A DNA stretch of 12,562 nucleotides, from assembly GCA_017553815.1 (NCBI GenBank), contig JAFZJT010000089.1, positions 1 through 12,562 on the forward strand. The letters run 5' to 3'. The position numbers were made by a program, and so were the translations under genes. This DNA comes from Clostridia bacterium. Lineage in GTDB: Bacteria > Bacillota_A > Clostridia > Christensenellales > CAG-138. Positions 6,222 through 11,777 of this stretch are shown piece after piece (position 1 is the stretch's first letter; every line of letters begins with the position of its first letter). The notes below the pieces were generated by a model. That model worked only from the letters and a program-made list of their open reading frames with translations. It did no database searches and was not told the DNA's origin.

Positions 6222-7052
6222 ATGTATATTGAGCTGTTTTTACTCGACAACCTCCTTATGAACCTTATAATCCTGCGCCTTGCTTCGGCGATGCTCTCCG
6301 TTCGGGCTGGCATAATCCGTACCACCCTGTTTGCCCTTTTCGGAGCTGTCATCGCCGCTCTTGGCGCGGGAGGGGCGGAGCTTCTGCTCTCCCCCGCCGC
6401 CAAGCTCATACTGACCGCGCTCATGTCCCTAGCTCTGCCCGTGCGCGGCGCAAAAAGACGGGCTCTCGCGTTCCTTGCCACGTTCGTTTCGGCAGCGGCA
6501 GTCGGCGGCGCGGTGATGCTGACGGCGCTTATTCTCGGCGGGGAGCTGCGCTTCGGCGCGGTGTACTCGGGGCTTTCCCTGCGCACGGCGCTTATCGGCG
6601 GCGCTTTCGCGGCGTTTCTGCCGAATATGATACGGAGGGTGCTCTCGCGAAAAGTCAAAAACGAGCACACCGTGCGCCTGCGCGTTATTCTCAAAACGGG
6701 CGAAAATATCGAGTGCGCCGCGCTTATCGACAGCGGGAATCTGCTTTTTGAGCCCGTTTCCGCGCTTCCCGTAATCGTGCTTTGCGCGAAGAGGTACTTA
6801 AACGCGGCGAAGGGGGCGGATATCCCGATACCCGCGCGAACGGCGGCCGGCTCATGCACGCTGTATGCGCTGAAGCCGAGGCGCGTTTTTGTGAACGGCG
6901 CGGCCGTTGATGCGCTCATCGCTTTTTCGGAAGCGAGCACCGCGCTGGTGCCGCTAATGCTCGTTCAAGGCGGTGCGGAAGAATCTTATCTTACAGGAAG
7001 AAATGAAGAAAATGCTGAAACTGCTTCGGGAATTGATAGCAAGACTGTATAA
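6222..7052 (+). CDS. spoIIGA: SpoIIGA, sigma-E-processing aspartic protease
   Basis: SpoIIGA is a membrane-embedded aspartic protease that removes the pro-sequence of sigma-E in the mother cell after a signal from the forespore. The 276-residue product has the expected two halves. Residues 1-140 are hydrophobic and alanine-rich, with about five membrane segments starting at [18 protein letters not shown]. Residues from about 150 form the cytoplasmic protease domain, with the catalytic D-S-G-N motif at 170-173 inside [16 protein letters not shown]. It is somewhat shorter than the B. subtilis protein (about 309). GGAGG sits 7 bases before the ATG. The last 50 bases overlap the sigE reading frame, so the two are translationally coupled. 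Upstream are hairpin array B and a possible Spo0A-type promoter. The ftsZ gene often found near this locus in Clostridia is not visible in the window. Confidence 0.93.
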   Translation: MYIELFLLDNLLMNLIILRLASAMLSVRAGIIRTTLFALFGAVIAALGAGGAELLLSPAAKLILTALMSLALPVRGAKRRALAFLATFVSAAAVGGAVMLTALILGGELRFGAVYSGLSLRTALIGGAFAAFLPNMIRRVLSRKVKNEHTVRLRVILKTGENIECAALIDSGNLLFEPVSALPVIVLCAKRYLNAAKGADIPIPARTAAGSCTLYALKPRRVFVNGAAVDALIAFSEASTALVPLMLVQGGAEESYLTGRNEENAETASGIDSKTV

Positions 7053-7719
7053 ACGCTTCGGCTGTGAGCCTGAGGTGAACTACATGGGCGGCAGCGAGTC
7101 CCTTCCCCCGCCGCTGTCGAAGGAGGAGGAGCTTGAGTGCTCGCTTCGCGCGGAGAACGGCGACGAGGCGGCGCGAAAGAAGCTTATCGAGCATAACCTT
7201 AGGCTTGTTGTCTACATCGCCAAAAAGTTTGATAATACGGGCGTTTTGATAGAGGACCTCATCTCCATCGGCACGATCGGGCTGATAAAGGCGGTGAACA
7301 CCTTCCGTGCGGATAAGAATATCAAGCTTGCGACCTATGCGAGCCGCTGTATCGAAAACGAGATTCTGATGTATCTTCGCAAAACGGGGCGGCAGAAGCT
7401 GGAGGTGAGCCTTGACGAGCCTTTGAACGTAGATTGGGACGGCAACGAGCTTCTGCTTTCGGATGTGCTGGGCACCGACGGGAGCGAGGTGGAAAAGGGG
7501 CTTGAGGAGAGCGTGGACCGCGAGCTTTTGCGGGCAGCGCTCATGAAGCTTTCGGCGCGGGAGAAGCGGATAGTTGAGCTTCGCTTCGGGCTGAACGGGG
7601 AGAGCGAGTACACGCAGAAGCAGGTTGCGGATATGCTTGGGATCTCCCAGAGCTATATTTCGCGGCTCGAGAAGCGGATAATGCGCTCACTGTATGATGA
7701 GATAACCGCCATGCAGTAA
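7003..7719 (+). CDS. sigE: Pro-sigma-E, mother-cell sporulation sigma factor
   Basis: Sigma-E directs early mother-cell transcription during endospore formation. With the ATG at 7003 the product has 238 residues, one fewer than B. subtilis sigma-E. An amphipathic, basic pro-sequence (1-26, [20 protein letters not shown]...) precedes [14 protein letters not shown]; by alignment the SpoIIGA cut falls between N26 and Y27. Region 2 is highly conserved ([50 protein letters not shown]), followed by [24 protein letters not shown] and a region 4 HTH ([25 protein letters not shown]). AGGA lies 4 bases before this ATG. A GTG at 6973 would add ten residues but lacks a good site and does not fit the family N-terminus. 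It overlaps spoIIGA by 50 bases. sigG, commonly the next gene, does not follow. Confidence 0.95.
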   Translation: MKKMLKLLRELIARLYKRFGCEPEVNYMGGSESLPPPLSKEEELECSLRAENGDEAARKKLIEHNLRLVVYIAKKFDNTGVLIEDLISIGTIGLIKAVNTFRADKNIKLATYASRCIENEILMYLRKTGRQKLEVSLDEPLNVDWDGNELLLSDVLGTDGSEVEKGLEESVDRELLRAALMKLSAREKRIVELRFGLNGESEYTQKQVADMLGISQSYISRLEKRIMRSLYDEITAMQ

Positions 7720-7754
7720 CCGCTCGCCGCGGGGCTCCTGCGGAGGGCGGCCTA

Positions 7755-7787
7755 AGAAAAATGCTTCGATTGATTTCGCATTTTTCT
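7755..7787. terminator. AGAAAAATGC-type hairpin, copy 1; likely sigE-side terminator
   Basis: AGAAAAATGC pairs perfectly over 10 bp with GCATTTTTCT around a 13-base loop. The A-rich left arm and T-rich right arm let it act as a terminator in either direction. It is the first such structure after the sigE stop, 35 bases downstream. It also belongs to a four-copy repeat family. Confidence 0.5.
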
Positions 7788-7810
7788 ATTCGCCATAGGG
7801 GCGGTTATTT

Positions 7811-7843
7811 AGAAAAATGCTCCGACTTGCTCCGTGTTTTTCT
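7811..7843 (+). repeat. AGAAAAATGC-type hairpin, copy 2
   Basis: AGAAAAATGC and GTGTTTTTCT form the arms of a slightly degenerate copy of the 7755-7787 hairpin, with TCCGACTTGCTCC between them. It is preceded by CGCCATAGGGGCGGTTATTT; the related CGCCATGGGGGCTCTTG precedes copy 4 at 8411, so the duplicated unit extends beyond the hairpin. Confidence 0.6.
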
Positions 7844-7855
7844 CCCTTTATATTT

Positions 7856-7957
7856 GAAATTCCGAAGGAATTTCTACCGCAATTCGCGTAGCGAATTTCA
7901 CTTGCGAAGCAAATTTCACCTGCCGCAGGCAGATTTCACTCGGCGAAGCCGAATTTC
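7856..7957. repeat. Hairpin array C with ATTTCAC linkers
   Basis: Five palindromes in a row: GAAATTCC-GAA-GGAATTTC (7856-7874), AATTCGC-GTA-GCGAATT (7881-7897), TTGC-GAA-GCAA (7902-7912), CTGCC-GCA-GGCAG (7920-7932) and TCGGC-GAA-GCCGA (7940-7952). Most are followed by TTTCAC or TTTCACC. Every loop is a GNA triloop closed by a C-G pair. The second half of array D repeats this order with one unit changed. Confidence 0.78.
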
Positions 7958-7989
7958 ACCAAAGAACTCCCCGCAGCGAGCGTCAAACC

Positions 7990-8022
7990 GAAAAAATGCG
8001 GAGTCAATCGAAGCGTTTTTCG
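7990..8022 (-). repeat. AGAAAAATGC-type hairpin, copy 3, inverted
   Basis: Read on the minus strand this gives CGAAAAACGC...GCATTTTTTC with TTCGATTGACTCC between the arms. It closely matches copies 1, 2 and 4 but lies in the opposite orientation. The inversion argues for insertion events rather than simple tandem slippage. Confidence 0.6.
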
Positions 8023-8066
8023 CAGGAGCCTATATCGGCGAGCGGCTTGCAGGATAAAAGCGGATA

Positions 8067-8086
8067 AAACGCCGTGCGCGGCGTTT
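8067..8086. repeat. GC-rich perfect hairpin
   Basis: AAACGCCG pairs perfectly with CGGCGTTT around TGCG. It lies just to the left of the inverted CCTTCTCC-type repeat. Without a T tract on the plus strand it is not an obvious terminator. Confidence 0.45.
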
Positions 8087-8095
8087 ATGAGATAT

Positions 8096-8146
8096 CCACC
8101 TCATCCACCGCAAGCGGTCCCCCTTCTCCTCAAGGAGAAGGCTTAG
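8096..8146 (-). repeat. CCTTCTCC-type palindromic repeat, copy 2, inverted and shortened
   Basis: On the minus strand this reads AAGCCTTCTCC-TTGA-GGAGAAGG (palindrome core 8122-8141), an internal hairpin ACCGC-TT-GCGGT, then GGATGAGGTGG. It shares both ends with copy 1 at 1789-1886, but the internal hairpin has an unrelated sequence and the third hairpin is absent. Constant ends with variable paired interiors are a notable property of the family. Confidence 0.7.
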
Positions 8147-8174
8147 GTAGCACGCATTTCTCCCACTTAAAATA

Positions 8175-8393
8175 GAAATTCCGCAGGAATTTCCACCTTA
8201 ACGTTCTGCAGGAACACATCATGCGCTGAAAGCGCACATCATTTGCTGCAGGCAAGCATCATGCGCCGATAGGCGCACATCATTTGAAATCCCCGTGGGA
8301 TTTCCACCTTAATTCGCGCAGCGAATTTCACTTGCGAAGCAAATTTCACATTCCATAAGGAATATTTCACTCGGCGAAGCCGAATTTTACCAC
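8175..8393. repeat. Hairpin array D, composite of the B and C types
   Basis: About ten palindromes in sequence. The first half has GAAATTCC-GCA-GGAATTTC (8175-8193), GTTC-TGCA-GGAAC (8203-8215), TGCGC-TGAAA-GCGCA (8222-8236), a TTGC-TGCA-GGCAA unit and TGCGCC-GATA-GGCGCA (8262-8277), in the order of array B. The second half has GAAATCCC-CGT-GGGATTTC (8286-8304), AATTCGC-GCA-GCGAATT (8311-8327), TTGC-GAA-GCAA (8332-8342), ATTCC-ATAA-GGAAT (8350-8363) and TCGGC-GAA-GCCGA (8370-8382), in the order of array C. Confidence 0.78.
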
Positions 8394-8410
8394 TCGCCAT
8401 GGGGGCTCTT

Positions 8411-8442
8411 GAGAAAAACGCTTCGACTTGCTCCGCGTTTTG
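8411..8442 (+). repeat. AGAAAAATGC-type hairpin, copy 4
   Basis: GAGAAAAACGC and GCGTTTTGCT form the arms with TTCGACTTGCTCC between them. CGCCATGGGGGCTCTT precedes it, matching the flank of copy 2. It is the last repeat before the padR promoter region. Confidence 0.6.
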
Positions 8443-8587
8443 CTTTATAAATTATAAGAAATACCTCGGCATTTCATCCTCCATTCATTCATTAGCCAAA
8501 GGCGTCTTCATTTCTTCATTAGCAACGCGACTTAATTTTCACTCCTCTCCCCCTCCCTCTCCCCAAGAAAATATTTCCAAATACCTC

Positions 8588-8619
8588 TTGACACATTATA
8601 CTATGCGTGGTATAGTATA
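8588..8619 (+). promoter_or_regulatory. padR operon promoter overlapped by a PadR-type operator dyad
   Basis: A consensus -35 TTGACA (8588-8593) lies 17 bases before the -10 TATAGT (8611-8616). A perfect dyad, TATACTAT (8597-8604) and ATAGTATA (8612-8619) with a 7-base spacer, covers the spacer and the -10. A repressor bound there would exclude RNA polymerase. PadR proteins commonly repress their own promoters through such dyads, so autoregulation is the natural reading. The padR ribosome binding site AAAGGGGG follows at 8625-8632. Confidence 0.82.
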
Positions 8620-8638
8620 ACGCGAAAGGGGGTATTGC

Positions 8639-8959
8639 ATGGATATTCAGTTAAAGCGCGGCCTGCTCGAGGTTTGCGTGCTTGCGGCGATAAAGGACGA
8701 GCCCTCCTACGGCTACAAGATAATCAAGGGTATAAAGCCGTATCAGGAGATATCGGAATCGACGCTCTATCCAATACTCAAGCGCCTTGAAGCAGCAAAG
8801 CTGCTGAGCGTCAAGAGCGCGGAGCACAACGGCAGGCTCCGAAAATACTACAGCATCACGCCCGTTGGGCTCGAAAGATTGGAGCTTTTCAAACGGGAAT
8901 GGCAGGAAATGAAGGCAATCTACGATTTCGTTACAAGGGAGGATACAAAAAATGACTAA
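8639..8959 (+). CDS. PadR-family transcriptional regulator
   Basis: A 106-residue PadR-type repressor: an N-terminal winged helix plus a short C-terminal dimerisation helix. Family hallmarks are LLEVCVLAAIKDEPSYGYKIIKGI (about 9-32), the recognition segment ISESTLYPILKRLEAAKLL, and the wing KYYSITPVGLERLELFKREW. AAAGGGGG stands 6 bases before the ATG. The stop codon overlaps the start of the next gene by 8 bases (ATGACTAA arrangement), showing tight coupling to the HAAS-DUF4097 gene. PadR next to DUF1700 and DUF4097 genes is a recurrent Firmicute arrangement, and the regulator is expected to repress the whole operon. The inducing signal is unknown; envelope or antimicrobial stress would be a guess based on related loci. 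Confidence 0.93.
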   Translation: MDIQLKRGLLEVCVLAAIKDEPSYGYKIIKGIKPYQEISESTLYPILKRLEAAKLLSVKSAEHNGRLRKYYSITPVGLERLELFKREWQEMKAIYDFVTREDTKND

Positions 8960-10034
8960 GATCGAATTTCTTGAACAGCTCGAAACAAAGCTTCACGGAA
9001 TAAACGTTGTGGACCGCGTGCGCTCACTCGATTATTTTTCCGAGATTATAGACGACTGCATTGAAAACGGCATGAGCGAGGCTGAGGCCGTTGCTTCCCT
9101 CGGCGATATCGACGAAATCGCGGGAAGGATCACTCATGAAGCGCCTGAATCCCCGCTTCGCGAGAAGAGCTTCGACAGCGAAAAGGCGAAAAGCTCCGCC
9201 CCCGTTGACGGCGGCTTTACCTCGATCCGCGTCCGCGTTCGCGACAGCGACGTGCGCGTCTACCGCTCTGATGACGGCGAGCCGCGCGTGGACTGCGAGG
9301 ATCATGAGCGCATCTACCACCGCGTGTTCACCGAGGGCGGCGTACTGCACATTGAAGAGGTGGATGAGCGCCGCTGGTTTGAGCGCTTCAAGTCCTTCGG
9401 CAGGAATCTCAAGGTCAATATCTACCTGCCCGAGGTGAACTTCGATTCGCTCGATATCGAGAGCATGAGCGGCGATATCGAGGTGCAGAGCGGCTTAGGC
9501 TTCGACAGCGCGCGCGCCAAGACCATGAGCGGCGACGTTGAATTCTACGCTTCCGTTCGGGGCGCTCTGGAGCTTTCGAGCACGAGCGGCGACGTTCGCG
9601 CCGAGGGCAAAAACGAGCTTGAAAGGCTGAAGGTGACCTCCGTCAGCGGCGACGTTAAGCTTCGCGGCTTCATCTGCGCGCGCAATGCGGATGCGGGGAG
9701 CACCAGCGGCGATATAGAGGCCTCCGACGTCACCTGCGAAAACGGAAGCTTCAAGAGCGTCAGCGGCGACGCGAAGCTCCATAATATCCTTTGCGCGAAT
9801 AAGCTCGATATCTCTTCAACGAGCGGCGACCTGCGCTTTCAAAACTGCGACGGCGCGAGCGTTGAGCTCGGCTCGGTCAGCGGCGATATCAAGGGAAGCC
9901 TCGCAAGCGGAAAGCATTTCACCGCCAAGAGCCTCAGCGGAAGCATCCGCCTTCCCAAGGATAATTCTAATCAGAACGGCGAATGCAGGACAAAGACCGT
10001 GAGCGGCAATATAAGCATCGGAATCTGCGAATAA
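8952..10034 (+). CDS. HAAS (DUF1700) plus DUF4097 beta-solenoid fusion protein with SGD ladder
   Basis: A 360-residue protein with two modules. Residues 1-65 form a HAAS/DUF1700 helical domain (YFSEIIDDCIENGMSEAEAVASLGDIDEIAGRI). From about 85 it becomes a DUF4097 beta-strand repeat protein. Ten turns of 19-22 residues each carry S-G-D/N/S: serines at about 173, 193, 212, 232, 252, 271, 291, 310, 329 and 351. Eight turns have SGD, then SGS and SGN at the end. Such periodicity predicts a right-handed beta-solenoid with a column of aspartates. No signal peptide or membrane helix is seen, so it is probably cytoplasmic, unlike the membrane-bound paralogue two genes downstream. GGGAGG precedes the ATG inside the padR end. 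Biochemical function is unknown. Confidence 0.88.
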   Translation: MTKIEFLEQLETKLHGINVVDRVRSLDYFSEIIDDCIENGMSEAEAVASLGDIDEIAGRITHEAPESPLREKSFDSEKAKSSAPVDGGFTSIRVRVRDSDVRVYRSDDGEPRVDCEDHERIYHRVFTEGGVLHIEEVDERRWFERFKSFGRNLKVNIYLPEVNFDSLDIESMSGDIEVQSGLGFDSARAKTMSGDVEFYASVRGALELSSTSGDVRAEGKNELERLKVTSVSGDVKLRGFICARNADAGSTSGDIEASDVTCENGSFKSVSGDAKLHNILCANKLDISSTSGDLRFQNCDGASVELGSVSGDIKGSLASGKHFTAKSLSGSIRLPKDNSNQNGECRTKTVSGNISIGICE

Positions 10035-10046
10035 CGGGTTGATAAT

Positions 10047-10661
10047 ATGAACAAAAGGGATTTTTTAAATGCGCTCGAAGCGCGGCTCGGCGGTCTTCCA
10101 CCCGAGGACGTCGAGCGGAGGCTCGAATTCTACGCGGAGATGATAGACGACCGCGTGGAGGACGGAATGAGCGAGGCGGAGGCGGTGCGCGACCTCGGCG
10201 ACATCGACGGCATCGTTTCCTCGATAATCGCCGAAACGCCGATGACGCGGCTCGTGGGCGCGAAGCTTAAAAGCAAGAGCGAGCTCAAGGGCTGGCATAT
10301 CGCCCTTCTGGTGCTCGGAGCTCCGCTTTGGATACCGCTTCTTATCGCACTGCTCGCGGTCATCTTCGCCGTGTTCGTTACCCTATTCTCGCTCGTCATC
10401 GCGGCGTTTTCAATCGTCGTATCCTTTGCGGGAACTGCGATCGGCTGCCTTGCCGGCGGCGTATCGGCGCTGTTTTCGGGCGAGCTCGCCCGTGCGGCGG
10501 CGCTCATCGGAGCCGCGCTCGTTTTAGCGGGTCTGACCGTGCTTTGCTGCATCGCGGCAATAGCCTTCTCAAAATGGATATTCAAGCTCGTTAAGGCATT
10601 CGTGCTTTTCATAAAAACTCGCTTTGTCGGAAAGGAGAAAGCAAATGAGCAAAGGTATTAA
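10047..10661 (+). CDS. HAAS (DUF1700) domain integral membrane protein
   Basis: A 204-residue protein starting with a HAAS/DUF1700 domain (1-65, EFYAEMIDDRVEDGMSEAEAVRDLGDIDGIVSSI). That domain is clearly paralogous to the N-terminus of the preceding gene product. About three hydrophobic membrane segments follow, at about 82-105, 105-132 and 148-175, then a basic tail (KTRFVGKEK). DUF1700 proteins of this design are common in Firmicutes next to padR and DUF4097 genes; their molecular role is unproven. The gene starts 12 bases after the previous stop and overlaps the next gene by 17 bases, so it is in the same operon. The HAAS domain probably faces the cytoplasm and may bind regulatory or solenoid partners; this is inference. 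Confidence 0.88.
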   Translation: MNKRDFLNALEARLGGLPPEDVERRLEFYAEMIDDRVEDGMSEAEAVRDLGDIDGIVSSIIAETPMTRLVGAKLKSKSELKGWHIALLVLGAPLWIPLLIALLAVIFAVFVTLFSLVIAAFSIVVSFAGTAIGCLAGGVSALFSGELARAAALIGAALVLAGLTVLCCIAAIAFSKWIFKLVKAFVLFIKTRFVGKEKANEQRY

Positions 10662-11556
10662 GATCGCGCTTATCACCGCAGTTTGCCTGATCGGCGTCGG
10701 CCTCATCCTCGGGATCGTCGGCTACGCCGCGGGCGGAGCGGATATGTTCAAGGACGAGGCGACCGCCGAAAGGGAGATCGTTATAAACGAGGCGTTTTCG
10801 GATATCGTTATCAACTGCGAGCGCAGCAAGGTGGTGCTAATTCCCGCAGAGGACGGCGTTTGCCGAATCATTGCCGAGGAGAGCGACAGCCTGAAGCTCA
10901 CCGCCGAAGTCCAAGGCGGCGCTCTGAGGATCGATCAGAAGAGCAAGTCCAAATGGAATCTCAACCTGATAGGCTTCAATTTCTTCGCGTTTAAACCGTA
11001 TAAGCTGAATATCTACCTTCCCGAGAGCGAGTATCGCGATTTGAGTGTCAATAACGTCAGCGGAGGCGTAGAGGCAAGGAGCGGACTTGCTTTTTCAAAC
11101 GCGAATCTCGAGACCGTCAGCGGCGGCATCAGGCTCGATTCCCGGATCCGCTCGAAGGCTTCCGTTATATCAGTCTCGGGCGGCGTCGAGGCGGGCGGCT
11201 TTGAATGCGAAAGCATCAAAGTAAACTGCACGAGCGGCGGCATTCGCCTTTCAAGCATCTCCTGCGACAACGCGGATATCAAATGCATCAGCGGCGGCAT
11301 CACCCTTACCAGAGTTATCGCGAGCGGAGAGCTTCGCGTTGAGACCGTCAGCGGCGGCATAGTCTTCGACTGCTGCGACGGCGGAAGCATCCGCGCGGAA
11401 GCGATCAGCGGCAGCATAAGGGGCAGTTTGCTCTCCGCGAAGGTCTTTAAAACGGATACCACCTCGGGCAAGATCAGTGTTCCCGAGGACGGCGACGGCG
11501 GCGTTTGCGAGCTTGAGACCGTCAGCGGAAGGATAGAGATAACGATCACCGAGTAA
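10645..11556 (+). CDS. Membrane-anchored DUF4097 beta-solenoid protein with SGG ladder
   Basis: A 303-residue protein with one N-terminal membrane helix (about 5-28, KIALITAVCLIGVGLILGIVG) followed by a DUF4097 domain. The start is set by AAAGGAG seven or so bases before the ATG at 10645; upstream in-frame codons lack such a site. From about 130 the sequence repeats every 19-20 residues around S-G-G: serines at about 139, 159, 178, 197, 216 and 236 are SGG, followed by SGS (255), SGK (274) and SGR (294). This is the same solenoid plan as the HAAS-fused paralogue but without the aspartate column. The domain is probably exposed outside the membrane, given the single anchor near the N-terminus. 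YvlB of B. subtilis belongs to the same broad family. Function is unknown. A terminator follows. Confidence 0.87.
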   Translation: MSKGIKIALITAVCLIGVGLILGIVGYAAGGADMFKDEATAEREIVINEAFSDIVINCERSKVVLIPAEDGVCRIIAEESDSLKLTAEVQGGALRIDQKSKSKWNLNLIGFNFFAFKPYKLNIYLPESEYRDLSVNNVSGGVEARSGLAFSNANLETVSGGIRLDSRIRSKASVISVSGGVEAGGFECESIKVNCTSGGIRLSSISCDNADIKCISGGITLTRVIASGELRVETVSGGIVFDCCDGGSIRAEAISGSIRGSLLSAKVFKTDTTSGKISVPEDGDGGVCELETVSGRIEITITE

Positions 11557-11565
11557 GGCTTCCGG

Positions 11566-11600
11566 CGGGGAGGCACGGCGCTTCCCCGTCCCTCTTTTTT
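11566..11600 (+). terminator. Terminator of the padR operon
   Basis: CGGGGAGG (11566-11573) pairs with CTTCCCCG (11581-11588), eight pairs including one G-T wobble, around CACGGCG. TCCCTCTTTTTT follows. It begins 10 bases after the last stop codon of the operon. Confidence 0.75.
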
Positions 11601-11659
11601 GGGTCTTCATTCCCCCTTCAAACCGCCAAAAAGCGGTTCAAAAACAAAAAATCGATATT

Positions 11660-11682
11660 TTTTCACATATTATCCGTGAAAA
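11660..11682. promoter_or_regulatory. Dyad upstream of the GntR promoter, candidate operator
   Basis: TTTTCAC (11660-11666) and GTGAAAA (11676-11682) are perfect inverted arms with a 9-base spacer. An outer CGAT/ATCG match extends the symmetry with a bulge. It lies about 25 bases upstream of the -35, a position suited to an activator or a looping repressor. A shorter hairpin, AACCGC-CAAAAA-GCGGTT, is at 11621-11638. Confidence 0.4.
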
Positions 11683-11706
11683 TCGCCTTTTTTTCATTTC
11701 AATGTG

Positions 11707-11735
11707 TTGACAAATATATAGAATATGTTTATAAT
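11707..11735 (+). promoter_or_regulatory. Full-consensus sigma-A promoter of the GntR gene
   Basis: TTGACA (11707-11712), a 17-base spacer and TATAAT (11730-11735) are an exact match to the housekeeping consensus. Upstream sequence is A/T-rich and could act as an UP element. Such strength for a regulator gene suggests that expression is held down by a repressor, or that the regulator is needed in quantity. Confidence 0.88.
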
Positions 11736-11777
11736 GTTGGCACAGCACTATAGCTAAATGAAAGTGAGAGATAAATT

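Larger units (their letters stand above)
7720..8638. other. Gene-free, repeat-filled stretch between sigE and padR
   Basis: About 920 bases with no convincing gene on either strand. From left to right it holds two AGAAAAATGC-type hairpins (7755-7787, 7811-7843), array C (7856-7957), an inverted AGAAAAATGC-type copy (7990-8022), a GC-rich hairpin (8067-8086) and an inverted CCTTCTCC-type repeat (8096-8146). Array D (8175-8393), a fourth AGAAAAATGC-type hairpin (8411-8442) and the padR promoter follow. Short open frames here run through palindromes and lack ribosome binding sites. This is where sigG would be expected. Confidence 0.8.

Noticed and set aside
6973..7002. GTG start giving sigma-E ten extra N-terminal residues.
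   Set aside because: No well-placed Shine-Dalgarno sequence. The ATG at 7003 gives the family-like MKK start, a length of 238 and a pro-sequence of normal size.
5986..8393. The regular palindromic arrays could be mistaken for a CRISPR array.
   Set aside because: Units have different arms, no fixed 24-40 base repeat and no unique spacers of constant length, and no cas genes are present in the window.
8399..8620. Plus-strand open frame before padR.
   Set aside because: It begins inside a repeat copy and runs through the padR promoter, with no ribosome binding site and no protein-like composition.
11621..11638. AACCGC/GCGGTT hairpin as a second terminator of the padR operon.
   Set aside because: It is followed by an A-rich, not T-rich, stretch on the plus strand and has only six pairs. 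On the minus strand no gene ends there.
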